Below are positions 1-7,810 of a stretch of 34,421 nucleotides of DNA, piece by piece (within the stretch, counting starts at the first letter, position 1; each line of letters opens with the position of its first letter). Made by a program: the position numbers and the translations under genes. The notes under the pieces were generated by a model. That model did not search any database. It was given only the letters and a program-made list of their open reading frames with translations, and was not told where the DNA came from. The DNA is from JALHTV01 sp049510055 (GTDB lineage Bacteria; Planctomycetota; Phycisphaerae; SM23-33), in contig JBEKZI010000014.1 of assembly GCA_049510055.1 (NCBI GenBank), positions 1 to 34,421 of the forward strand, given 5' to 3'.

Positions 1-690
1 TCGGCCAGCACGGCGCAGCTCTACGTGGCCAAGGCCGCCAACGTTCAGGTCGGCGGGCTGCTCATCAACTCCGGCAGCGGACGGTCTACCCAGGTGTCGA
101 TGGAACTGGACGCCAACGGCAATAGCCTCATCAGCTCCAGCGGCGCCGTGGGCCTGGCCGGGGCCCTGAACGTTCAGAGCCTCAGCAACTACCGGCCCAA
201 TCAAGGTGACGCGTTCACCCTGATTACCTCCACGAGCAGCCTCAGCGGCGACTTCAGCAGCCTCACCAGCAACCTGGTCAACACCGATCCGAATCGCAAC
301 GTCATGGGCCTGCTGATTCGCGACGCCAATGCCTCGGATCCGAACCTGAAGTACTGGTCGGCCTTCCGAGGCGAGGTGGACGCCAACGCCTACGTGCTGA
401 CCTTCCAGGGCGCCATGGCCGGCGACGCCACGGCTGACAACACAGTCGATGGCACGGACTTTGGCTCGCTAGCCAGGAACTATGGTCAGAGCGGCAAGAT
501 ATGGACCGACGGCGACTTCAACGGCGATGGCGTTGTGGACGGCACGGACTTCGGCGCGCTAGCCCGCAACTGGGGCCTGACGGGCCTTTCGCCCGAGGCG
601 GCGCCTCTGGACGCCCCCATCCCCGAACCGGCCACACTGATGCTGCTGGCCGCGGGCGGCCTGTCGCTGATCCGCCGAAAATCACGTTAG
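1..690 (+). CDS. PEP-CTERM protein with C-terminal dockerin repeats (5' truncated)
   Basis: The reading frame is open from base 1, so this is the last 229 residues of a longer secreted protein. The visible part starts inside a beta-rich passenger region. Around residues 140-190 follow two dockerin type I-like calcium loops, each with Asp/Asn spaced as D-x-[DN]-x-D-G and then a short helix (TDFGSLARNYG, TDFGALARNWG). The C-terminus is a PEP-CTERM signal: PIPEPATL, a hydrophobic stretch, then RRKSR. Such proteins are exported and processed by an exosortase, which is not in this window. The last ~200 residues closely match the end of the protein at 1050-2894, so the two are paralogues or products of a module duplication. 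The dockerin partner (a cohesin) is not visible. The ligand is unknown. Confidence 0.85.
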   Translation, partial: SASTAQLYVAKAANVQVGGLLINSGSGRSTQVSMELDANGNSLISSSGAVGLAGALNVQSLSNYRPNQGDAFTLITSTSSLSGDFSSLTSNLVNTDPNRNVMGLLIRDANASDPNLKYWSAFRGEVDANAYVLTFQGAMAGDATADNTVDGTDFGSLARNYGQSGKIWTDGDFNGDGVVDGTDFGALARNWGLTGLSPEAAPLDAPIPEPATLMLLAAGGLSLIRRKSR

Positions 691-719
691 AGTTCATCAT
701 AGAGTAAACGAGCAATTTC

Positions 720-762
720 AAAAACCTTGGCCCGGGACACCTGATCCCGGGTCAAGGTTTTT
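720..762 (+). terminator. Rho-independent terminator of the truncated PEP-CTERM gene
   Basis: The arms AAAAACCTTGGCCCGGGA and TCCCGGGTCAAGGTTTTT pair with one mismatch-type position around a short loop and end in a T-run. The hairpin begins 30 bp after the stop codon. An almost identical hairpin follows the paralogue at 2951-2994. Confidence 0.9.
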
Positions 763-793
763 ATTGCGCGGAGACGAACTGGCCGCAATTTCG

Positions 794-821
794 TTGACAA
801 AAAGCCTCAGCGCGGTATCCT
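794..821 (+). promoter_or_regulatory. Sigma-70-type promoter for the PEP-CTERM gene at 1050
   Basis: TTGACA (794-799), a 16-bp spacer and TATCCT (816-821) lie just downstream of the preceding terminator. They imply a 5' leader of about 220 nt before the ATG at 1050. Confidence 0.55.
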
Positions 822-828
822 CCATGCT

Positions 829-1049
829 CACCGAGCCCCACCGGAGGTTTTTAAACCAAACGCCATTGCCTAGTGTCAAGCGATGGCTACGTTTGGGGAG
901 CCATGAGCACTCATTCGATCCTGCCTTTTTACTTTTTTAGTTTTTTGGTTTTTCGAAAAACTCTCCGAGGGGGTCGTGGGTAAGTGGGATTTCGGCGAAT
1001 TCGGGCACGCCGGAATCCGGAGCCATCAAGAGAAGGAAAGGAGCCACTC
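829..1049 (+). promoter_or_regulatory. Long structured 5' leader of the PEP-CTERM gene
   Basis: With 691-828 this fills the 359-bp gap between the two genes. A two-part hairpin pairs CCAAACG (856-862) with CGTTTGG (890-896) and CCATTG (863-868) with CGATGG (881-886). It is followed at 905-927 by a segment resembling the leader at 20875-21100 (GAGCRCTCATT, then TCCTGCCTT). A GTTTTT/AAAAAC hairpin lies at 948-961, and a GGCG/CGCC hairpin lies near 984-1012. The order of hairpins recalls the - strand leaders, but sequence similarity is limited. The gene's ribosome binding site, AAGGAAAGGAG, ends the leader at 1033-1043. Confidence 0.35.
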
Positions 1050-2894
1050 ATGAGTCACGCGAAATTCCATGGTTTCATTTGCGCTGTGGTTGCAATGGTT
1101 TTGATGGGAACCTTGGCCGGGCCAGCCTGGGGGACGCAGAGTGCCTGGGTCGGTGGAACCGGGAACTGGCAGGATGCCAACTACTGGTCGGGCGGCGTTC
1201 CTGCTCACGACTATGATACAGCCATTGTGGACGGAGGCGAGGCGAAGATAAACGGCATCAATGCATTTGCTGGTATTCTCACGGTGGGGAGTTTGGGAAC
1301 CGGCACGGTGTTACAGCAAAGCGGGACCCTGCAAGGGACCGACACTCTCACCTTGGGCGACTATGAAAGCGGGAAAGGCACGTATCAGCTCCAGGGAGGG
1401 GTCATCGGCGGGTTCGACGGACTCGTTGTCGGGTCTTCAGGAACGGGCCGTTTCATCCAATCCGGTGGCTATGTAGAGATCTACACTGACGTGAATCTTG
1501 GAGAGAATACCGGCAGTCAGGGGCGCGTCGAGCTGTCAGGGGGAACATTCCTAGCTGATGTCGAGCTTTCTGTCGGGGTGCAGGGGGCGGGTAGTTTCAT
1601 CCAATCCGGTGGCTATATGGCGGTCTTGGGGAGCATGAACCTTGGAGGGAGCGTGAGCAGCCATGGATATGCGGAATTGTCTAGCGGGACACTCTATGCT
1701 AGTGATTTGGTCTCGGTGGGCTTCTACGGACAGGGAACATTTGTTCAGACGGGGGGATCATGCAATCTGGCAAGCTGCATACAGATAGGAAGTCACTCCA
1801 GTTCCTACGGCCTCTATCAGTTGTCGGGGGGCACCATGAACGTAGGGGACTATTTCTATGTCGGTGTGGACAGTGGATCCCAAGGGAGTTTCCTGATATC
1901 GCAACCGAATGATTCGAATAATGCCTACTGCGAGGCGAATTGCCCGCTCGAACTGGGTCAAAATGGAGGGACAGGGACGTTCACACAGACGGGGGGAACG
2001 GTGGTCTGCAGAACGTTTGTGGCGGTTGGGAGTGGCGACGGATCACAGGGATCCCTCATGATCTCAGGAGGTTCTTTCTTATCCTCATCAGGCACCACCA
2101 TCTCTGTGGGCAGCGGCAGCGGCGCCCAAGGCGTCCTGAACATCACCGGCGGCAGTCTAAAGGCCAACGGGCCAATCGTCATGGCCGGCGGCTCGGCCAG
2201 CACGGCGCAACTCTACGTGGCCAAGGCCGCCACCGTTCAGGTCGGCGGGCTGACCATCAACTCCGGCAGCGGCCGGTCCACCAAGGTGTCGATGGAGATC
2301 GACTCTAACGGCCACAGCTTCATCGGCTCCAGCGGGACCGTGAGCCTGGCCGGAGCCCTGAACATTCAGAGCCTCAACAACTACCGGCCCAATCAAGGCG
2401 ATGCGTTCACCCTGATTACCTCCACCGGCATGAGCGGCAACTTCAGCAGCCTCACCAGCAACCTGATCAACTCCGATGCCAACGCCAACGTCATGGGCCT
2501 GTTGATTCGCGACGCCAATGCCACGGACCCGAACCTGAAGTATTGGTCGGCCTTCCGAGGCGGGGTGGCCGCCAACGCCTACGTGCTGACCTTCCAAGGC
2601 GCCATGGCCGGCGACGCCACGGCTGACAATGTGGTCAACGGCAACGACTTCGGCGCGTTGGCCCGGAACTGGATGCAGAGCGGTAAGATTTGGACCGACG
2701 GCGACTTCAACGGCAACGGCACGGTGGACGGCACGGACTTCGGCGCGCTAGCCCGCAACTGGGGCCTGACGGGCCTGACGCCCGAGGCGGCACCCCCGCC
2801 GCCCGAGGAACCGATTCCCGAACCGGTTACGGCGACGCTACTGGCTGCGGGCGGGCTGGCCCTCCTTCGCGGCAGACGCCGCTTCGGAGGGTGA
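1050..2894 (+). CDS. Secreted beta-repeat protein with dockerin repeats and PEP-CTERM anchor
   Basis: A 614-residue exported protein. I chose the ATG at 1050 over an upstream in-frame start at 984 because a strong AAGGAAAGGAG lies 7 bp before it and the protein then begins with a clean signal peptide (MSHAKFHG, a hydrophobic core, then GPAWG). The mature part opens with the planctomycete motif G-x-W-x-x-x-x-Y-W-x-x-G-V-P. It continues as tandem ~52-residue repeats around GxFxQSGG and ELSGGT, probably a beta-solenoid. Two dockerin-like calcium loops near residues 520-575 and an IPEP-hydrophobic-Arg PEP-CTERM tail follow. It probably sits at the cell surface after exosortase processing. The first two thirds look less GC-biased than the C-terminal module shared with 1-690, which suggests a mosaic. 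The ligand is unknown. Confidence 0.88.
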   Translation: MSHAKFHGFICAVVAMVLMGTLAGPAWGTQSAWVGGTGNWQDANYWSGGVPAHDYDTAIVDGGEAKINGINAFAGILTVGSLGTGTVLQQSGTLQGTDTLTLGDYESGKGTYQLQGGVIGGFDGLVVGSSGTGRFIQSGGYVEIYTDVNLGENTGSQGRVELSGGTFLADVELSVGVQGAGSFIQSGGYMAVLGSMNLGGSVSSHGYAELSSGTLYASDLVSVGFYGQGTFVQTGGSCNLASCIQIGSHSSSYGLYQLSGGTMNVGDYFYVGVDSGSQGSFLISQPNDSNNAYCEANCPLELGQNGGTGTFTQTGGTVVCRTFVAVGSGDGSQGSLMISGGSFLSSSGTTISVGSGSGAQGVLNITGGSLKANGPIVMAGGSASTAQLYVAKAATVQVGGLTINSGSGRSTKVSMEIDSNGHSFIGSSGTVSLAGALNIQSLNNYRPNQGDAFTLITSTGMSGNFSSLTSNLINSDANANVMGLLIRDANATDPNLKYWSAFRGGVAANAYVLTFQGAMAGDATADNVVNGNDFGALARNWMQSGKIWTDGDFNGNGTVDGTDFGALARNWGLTGLTPEAAPPPPEEPIPEPVTATLLAAGGLALLRGRRRFGG

Positions 2895-2921
2895 ACGCTA
2901 ATCCGTCGAAAATCACGTTAG
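2895..2921 (+). other. In-frame fossil of the ancestral PEP-CTERM tail
   Basis: Directly after the TGA at 2892-2894 the same frame reads T-L-I-R-R-K-S-R-stop. This matches the real C-terminus (L-I-R-R-K-S-R) of the paralogue ending at 690. The gene at 1050 now ends earlier with RGRRRFGG, so a new tail and stop have been placed in front of the old one. Confidence 0.75.
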
Positions 2922-2950
2922 ATTTCATCACAGAGTAAACGAACAAGTTC

Positions 2951-2994
2951 AAAAACCTTGGCCCGGGATAACCTGATCCCGGGTCAAGGTTTTT
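2951..2994 (+). terminator. Rho-independent terminator of the dockerin/PEP-CTERM gene
   Basis: AAAAACCTTGGCCCGGGA pairs with TCCCGGGTCAAGGTTTTT, and the right arm ends in a T-run. It is the twin of the hairpin at 720-762. Confidence 0.9.
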
Positions 2995-3119
2995 ATTGTA
3001 CTGGAGCAGTCACAGCGGGCACTCGCTCGGCGATTGCCTCTTCTTATCCCGTCGGCGATAGTGTAACCTTTGGGCCTCGGCCGTCGGAATAGTACCCAAA
3101 GACCTTCACGGGACGAGAC

Positions 3120-5501
3120 ATGCTGAACAACCAAGCGGTTTCATCCTCCTCGCCGTGGTCCGCCTTGGGGCGGTCGAAGCCTTTTTTGGCCGGCGTGATC
3201 GTGATTCTGGCCCTGGGGGTCTATATCCCGGCCACCAGCGGCGGGTTTCTGTGGGACGACGACCCACTGGTCGTCAACAATGACAATCTCAAAAGCCTCC
3301 AAGGCCTGGCGTGGATCTGGCAGTGCGACTGGAGCGGCGCGAAGTCCGTTCCCTCCTATTATCCGGTTACCTGGACGTCCTTTTGGGTCGAGTGGCACCT
3401 GTGGGGCCGGCACGCCGCCGGTTACCACGTGACCAACATCCTCCTCCACGCGGCCAACGCCGTGCTCATTTGGCTGGTGCTGGCGCGGCTGAGGATACGA
3501 TGGGCCTGGCTGGCGGGAGCGCTGTTCGCCGTGCACCCGATCAACGTGGCGTCGGTGGCCTGGATCGCCGAGCGGACGAACACCCTCTCGATGCTGTTTT
3601 ACCTGCTGGCCTTGCTGGGCTACCTGCGGTACGACGAGGAGGGCGGCTGGCGACGGTACATCTTGGCGCTGGGGATGTTCCTGCTGGCGATGCTGAGCAA
3701 GACGTCGGTGGCGATGCTTCCCGTGGTGCTGCTGCTGATCGCCTGGTGGCGGCGAGACAAGGTCACCCGGCGCGATTGGGCGGCGGCGGCGCCGTTTTTC
3801 GCCCTGGCCATTACCCTCTCGATCATCGGCATCCTCTATCAGACCTACGCCGTCATCCAAGAGGCGCCGATCCGCTCACCCAAGGAAAACTTTTTCTTCC
3901 GCCTGGCCATCGCGGGGATCGCGCCGTGGTTCTACCTGCTTAAGACCGTCGTGCCGGATTCCCTGGCGGCGGTGTACCCCCGTTGGGACCTTGATCCCAA
4001 GAACATCTTATCCTACCTGCCCGGATTGGCGCTGATGGGAGCGATGGCCTTGATGTGGCGGTTCCGGCGGCATTGCAAAGGGGCCTTGATGGCGACGGCT
4101 TACTTCGTCGTCACCCTGTTTCCGGTGCTGGGCTTTTTCACCATCTCCTATAACCTTTATTCCTTCGTAGCCGATCAGTGGCTGTACGTTCCCATCGTCG
4201 GCCTGCTCGCCCTGGCGGCGGGAGGGGCGGAATTTCTGGCGCACCGCCGGTCTTCCAGGACACTGGCGGCGCGGGCGATGGCGGCGGTGGTGGTGATCGT
4301 ACTGTGCATCCTGACCTGGAGGCTCAGCGGCACCTATGCCAGCTCGGCCGCGTTGTGGAAGGATAATATCGCCAAGTACCCCGACCAGTTCCTGCCCTAT
4401 TACAACCTCGGCCGAATCTTGGAGGACGAAGGCCTGGACGACGAGGCCCTGGAAGACTATCAAAAATCTCTGCACCTTAAACCCGACTTCGACAAAGCCT
4501 ACCTCAGCATCGGGACGATCCTGGCGAAACGCAACAACTACCCCCAAGCAACCCTGTGCTTTGAAAAAGCCATGCAACTGTACCCGCGTTCCGTGACGGC
4601 CCGCATGAACCTCAGCGCCATGCTGCACCTGGCGGGACGCAACGAGGAGGCGCTGTATCAGCTCCAGCAGATCCTGCGGATTAACGACCACAACGCCAGC
4701 GTCTACATTAATCTGGCCAGGGTTTCGGCGCACATGGGCAGGCTGGACGAAGCCATCGCCTACGCTCGCAGGGCCGTGGAAATCGCACCGATGGACCTCA
4801 ACGCCAGGATGGCCCTGGCCACGTATCTGTCGCAAAAAGGGCTGGCGACGGAAGCCATCGCTGAGTGCCGCCAGGCGGTGAAACTCGACCCCGACAACGC
4901 CGCCGCCCACAGCCTGCTGGGCCTGGAATTGCGGGCTGTCGGCCGAAACGACGAAGCCGCCGACGAGTTCCGGCAGGTCATCCAGAAGCAGCCCAGCGAC
5001 GCTGAAGCTTACAACAATCTGGCCACCACGATGGTCAGCCGGGGCGATCTGGCTGGGGCGTTGGAGAATTTCAGCCACGCCCTGGCCCTCCAGCCCGACA
5101 ACCCTGACATCGAAATCAACCTGGCGTTCGTCCTGTCGTCCCTCAATCGGCCGCGCGAAGCCATTGAGCTTTACCGCAAGGCATTGAAAGTGCGGCCCGA
5201 TTGGCCGCCGGCGCTAAGTAACCTGGCGTGGATTCTGGCCAATCATCCCGATGCCTCCGTTCACGATCCCTCCCAGGCCGTGGAGCTGGCCAAACGGGCG
5301 TGCGACGTGACCGGCAACTCCCAACCCGGCCTGCTGGAAACCTTGGCCATCGCCTACGCCGCCTCCGGCCAATATGACCAGGCCATCAAGACCGCGACGC
5401 GTGCGATGGAATTGGCCAAGGGCGCCGGCGACGCCGCTCGAGCCACCACGCTGGCCCAGCGCATCGAGGTTTGGTCGGCCAAGCGGCCGGGCGCGCGGTA
5501 A
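3120..5501 (+). CDS. GT-C-like membrane protein with C-terminal TPR repeats
   Basis: A 793-residue protein. The N-terminal ~410 residues are a multi-span membrane domain. The first loop carries W-D-D-D (residues 45-48), and further on are the motifs YYPVTW, FAVHPINVASVAWIAER and RTNTLS. This layout matches bacterial relatives of eukaryotic TMTC proteins, GT-C glycosyltransferases whose acidic first-loop residues are catalytic. Residues ~410-780 form about ten tetratricopeptide repeats (e.g. YYNLGRILEDEGLDDEALEDY). I infer lipid-linked sugar transfer to extracytoplasmic substrates, but the substrate is unknown and the catalytic role is not proven here. The start is the first ATG with a hydrophobic helix following; the Shine-Dalgarno sequence is weak. 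The TAA stop touches the stop codon of the convergent aroF-like gene. Confidence 0.82.
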   Translation: MLNNQAVSSSSPWSALGRSKPFLAGVIVILALGVYIPATSGGFLWDDDPLVVNNDNLKSLQGLAWIWQCDWSGAKSVPSYYPVTWTSFWVEWHLWGRHAAGYHVTNILLHAANAVLIWLVLARLRIRWAWLAGALFAVHPINVASVAWIAERTNTLSMLFYLLALLGYLRYDEEGGWRRYILALGMFLLAMLSKTSVAMLPVVLLLIAWWRRDKVTRRDWAAAAPFFALAITLSIIGILYQTYAVIQEAPIRSPKENFFFRLAIAGIAPWFYLLKTVVPDSLAAVYPRWDLDPKNILSYLPGLALMGAMALMWRFRRHCKGALMATAYFVVTLFPVLGFFTISYNLYSFVADQWLYVPIVGLLALAAGGAEFLAHRRSSRTLAARAMAAVVVIVLCILTWRLSGTYASSAALWKDNIAKYPDQFLPYYNLGRILEDEGLDDEALEDYQKSLHLKPDFDKAYLSIGTILAKRNNYPQATLCFEKAMQLYPRSVTARMNLSAMLHLAGRNEEALYQLQQILRINDHNASVYINLARVSAHMGRLDEAIAYARRAVEIAPMDLNARMALATYLSQKGLATEAIAECRQAVKLDPDNAAAHSLLGLELRAVGRNDEAADEFRQVIQKQPSDAEAYNNLATTMVSRGDLAGALENFSHALALQPDNPDIEINLAFVLSSLNRPREAIELYRKALKVRPDWPPALSNLAWILANHPDASVHDPSQAVELAKRACDVTGNSQPGLLETLAIAYAASGQYDQAIKTATRAMELAKGAGDAARATTLAQRIEVWSAKRPGAR

Positions 5502-6512
5502 TCAGCGGGCCGCGGCGATGGTTCGGCGGATCGCCCGGCAGGTGCGAATGATCTTCCCCAGCGCGGCCGGCGTGACCGTCTGCATGCCGTCGGACCAGGC
5601 CTTCTCCGGATCGAAGTGCACTTCCAGCAGCAGCCCGTCGGCCCCGGCGGCGATGGCGGCCCGGCTCATCACCGGCACCAGGTCGGCCCGGCCGGTGCCA
5701 TGGCTGGGATCCACCAGCACGGGCAGGCAGCTTTCCGTCTTGGCGCCGGCGACCGCGTTGAGGTCCAGCGTGTTGCGCGTGAAGTCCTCGAAGGTGCGGA
5801 TGCCCCGCTCGCAGAGGACCACCGCCTCGTTGCCGTTTCGGACGACGTAATCCGCCGCCGCCAGCCACTCCTCCAGCTTGGCCGAGTCGCCCCGCTTCAG
5901 GAGCACGGGCTTGCCGGCCTGGCCCAGCTTGGTCAGCAGCGAGTAGTTCCTCATGTTCCGCATGCCGATCTGGAAGATGTCGGCGACCTGGCCGACCACG
6001 CCGATGTCCTCGCCATCCAGCACCTCGGTGACGATGGGCAGGCCCGTTTTGCGTTTGACCTTGGCCAGGATCTTCAGCCCCTTTTCCCGCAGGCCCTGGA
6101 AGGACCACGGGCTGGTGCGCGGCTTGTACGCCCCGCCACGGAAGAACTGGGCCCCGGCCTTTTTCACCTGCTCGGCGATCCGCAGTGTCGTGTCCTCTTC
6201 CTCCACCGAGCAGGGCCCGGCGATGAACACCAGGTCCTTGCCGATCTCCACGTCCCCCACGCGGACCGTCCGTCCCGCCGGATGCACGCTGCGGCTGACG
6301 TACTTGTACAGTCGCAGGATCGGCATGGCCCGCTCCACGCCGGGCAGCGCGGCCAAGGAGTCGAAGTCCAACTCACGCTCGTCCCCGATGATGCCGATGA
6401 GGGTGCGCTCCTTGCCTTTGGAGACGTGCGCGTCCATGCCGCACTTCTTGAGCCGCGCCACCACGCCGGCCACGTCGGACTCCGCCGCACCGGGTTTCAT
6501 AATCACGACCAT
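5502..6512 (-). CDS. aroF: 3-deoxy-7-phosphoheptulonate (DAHP) synthase, type I-beta
   Basis: A 336-residue enzyme that condenses phosphoenolpyruvate and erythrose 4-phosphate, the first step of the shikimate pathway. An N-terminal ferredoxin-like regulatory domain (residues 1-~70, MVVIMKPGAAES) precedes the TIM barrel. Family signatures are FIAGPCSVE, RGGAYKPRTSPWSFQG, VLLKRG and VDPSHGTGR. The ATG at 6512 was chosen because GGAG lies 7-8 bp upstream. A longer in-frame start at 6587 would translate through a REP palindrome and is unlikely. The N-terminal domain suggests feedback control by an aromatic product, as known for this subfamily. No other aromatic-pathway gene is adjacent, and the gene converges with the TPR protein with no gap between the stops. 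Confidence 0.93.
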   Translation of the reverse strand: MVVIMKPGAAESDVAGVVARLKKCGMDAHVSKGKERTLIGIIGDERELDFDSLAALPGVERAMPILRLYKYVSRSVHPAGRTVRVGDVEIGKDLVFIAGPCSVEEEDTTLRIAEQVKKAGAQFFRGGAYKPRTSPWSFQGLREKGLKILAKVKRKTGLPIVTEVLDGEDIGVVGQVADIFQIGMRNMRNYSLLTKLGQAGKPVLLKRGDSAKLEEWLAAADYVVRNGNEAVVLCERGIRTFEDFTRNTLDLNAVAGAKTESCLPVLVDPSHGTGRADLVPVMSRAAIAAGADGLLLEVHFDPEKAWSDGMQTVTPAALGKIIRTCRAIRRTIAAAR

Positions 6513-6559
6513 CTCAACACTCCTGGCGATTGCCGATGGATGCCCGCCACGTTCTTGGG

Positions 6560-6579
6560 CCTGCCTGCCGGCAGGCAGG
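6560..6579. repeat. REP-like palindrome
   Basis: A perfect 20-bp palindrome, CCTGCCTGCCGGCAGGCAGG, lies in the spacer upstream of the DAHP synthase gene. It is flanked by CAATTGGCC-type sequence. Confidence 0.9.
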
Positions 6580-6611
6580 TTCTTCAATTGGCCATCGGCA
6601 ATTAGCCATTG

Positions 6612-7661
6612 TCAGTGCAGCTTTTGTTTCGTCACGTGGATCATGGCCTTGACCACGCCGTCGCGATATTCCGCGACGGTCTGGAAGGCCCGCGGCGCCT
6701 CGTCGAGATCAAAATGATGCGTGGCCAGCGGGTCGACGCAGATTTTGCCCTTGGCCACCAACTCCAGGGCCGGGGCGAGGCAGAGATTCTGCCGCCGGAC
6801 ATTTTGGATCGCCAGTTCGCGGCGGCGGGCCACGTGGATGTCCAGGCTGATGCGATCCTCCGCCGGAATGCCCACCAGCACCAGCGTGCCGCCGGGGGCG
6901 AGCATCGCGACGCCCTGATCGATCGTCTCCTGCTTGCCGGCGCACTCAAAGACGGCGTCCATGCCCAGCGGCACCGCTTTTTCCGCCGCGGCCAGAACGT
7001 CGCCGCGGTCGCCCCGATGCGTCCGCTCAGCCCCCAGCCGACGGGCCAGCTCCAAGCGGCTGTCAATAAGGTCGGTCATGAACACCCGCGTCGCGCCGGC
7101 CTCCTTGAGGGCCAGCAGCACGCACAGGCCGATCGGCCCGCTGCCCAGGATCGCCGCCGTCCCGCCGCGCAGGGCCGCCAGATTCCGGGCGTGCAGCCCG
7201 ATCGACAGCGGTTCGGCCAGGGCGGCCTGGACCGCCGTTACGGAGTCGGGAATCGGATAACAGCATTCCGCCGGCATCACCAGTCGCTCCACCAGCGCCC
7301 CCGGCGCCCCGCCGGGGGAGGCGAGGAACTTCTGGTTGCGGCACGTGTGTTTTCGGCCGGCGAGGCACTGGTCGCAGCGGTTGCACGGGATCAGGGGGTC
7401 CACGGCCACACGCTGGCCGGCCTTCAGCCCCCCGGCCGCCGGGCCGGTGGCCAAGACCGTCGCGGCACACTCGTGGCCCAGGATCCAGGGGTAGGTTACC
7501 TTGGCCCCGCCGATCCGGCCCTCCAGGTACGTGTGCACGTCGCTGCCGCAGACACCCACGACGTCCACGCGCAGCAGCACGTCGTCGTCGCGCTGGAGGC
7601 GCGGCTCGGCCATCTCGACGACCTCCAGCCGCTTCAAACCTGTCAGGTAAACCGCTTTCAC
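6612..7661 (-). CDS. Zinc-dependent medium-chain alcohol/polyol dehydrogenase
   Basis: A 349-residue medium-chain dehydrogenase of the sorbitol/threonine dehydrogenase type, oxidising a secondary alcohol with NAD(P). Catalytic zinc ligands are C38 (GVCGSD) and H63-E64 (GHE). The four structural-zinc cysteines are C93, C96, C99 and C107. The Rossmann loop is GSGPIG at 172-177, followed by an acidic residue at the end of the next strand (MTDLID), which favours NAD. The start is a GTG at 7661 preceded by AAGGA; the upstream in-frame extension to 7820 lacks similarity to the family. The gene is divergent from the TPR lipoprotein, with 149 bp between starts. The substrate cannot be told from sequence. 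Confidence 0.88.
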   Translation of the reverse strand: MKAVYLTGLKRLEVVEMAEPRLQRDDDVLLRVDVVGVCGSDVHTYLEGRIGGAKVTYPWILGHECAATVLATGPAAGGLKAGQRVAVDPLIPCNRCDQCLAGRKHTCRNQKFLASPGGAPGALVERLVMPAECCYPIPDSVTAVQAALAEPLSIGLHARNLAALRGGTAAILGSGPIGLCVLLALKEAGATRVFMTDLIDSRLELARRLGAERTHRGDRGDVLAAAEKAVPLGMDAVFECAGKQETIDQGVAMLAPGGTLVLVGIPAEDRISLDIHVARRRELAIQNVRRQNLCLAPALELVAKGKICVDPLATHHFDLDEAPRAFQTVAEYRDGVVKAMIHVTKQKLH

Positions 7662-7810
7662 AAAGAGGCCATCCTTCTGGGAATACTGCCGCTTGGGACC
7701 CTTTTCGGGCCTCTGCGACGGGGTTCCTATCGTAACATCGCCGCCCGCCGATTCCAGACATTTCAGATCACCTCCAGACGGGCCGGCCTCGGAGACGTAG
7801 AATACTAAGC

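Larger units (their letters stand above)
1..765 (+). repeat. Direct repeat copy 1 (C-terminal module plus terminator)
   Basis: This stretch aligns nearly base for base with 2193-2997. It covers the shared passenger end, dockerin, PEP-CTERM, stop region and terminator hairpin. The left limit of the copy lies outside the window. Confidence 0.85.
2193..2997 (+). repeat. Direct repeat copy 2 (C-terminal module plus terminator)
   Basis: This is the second copy of the segment at 1-765 and includes the 3' untranslated region and terminator. Similarity begins in or shortly before the codons for GGSASTAQLYVAK. Confidence 0.85.

Noticed and set aside
1940..2308. Alternative-frame + strand gene inside the PEP-CTERM gene
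   Set aside because: It is a frame-shifted shadow of the repeat and module region with Arg/His-rich composition.
4008..5078. A 356-codon - strand frame opposite the TPR gene
   Set aside because: No domain features, and it shadows a clear TPR coding sequence.
6513..6587. Upstream extension of DAHP synthase
   Set aside because: It would translate a REP palindrome; the ATG at 6512 has a proper ribosome site and fits the family start.
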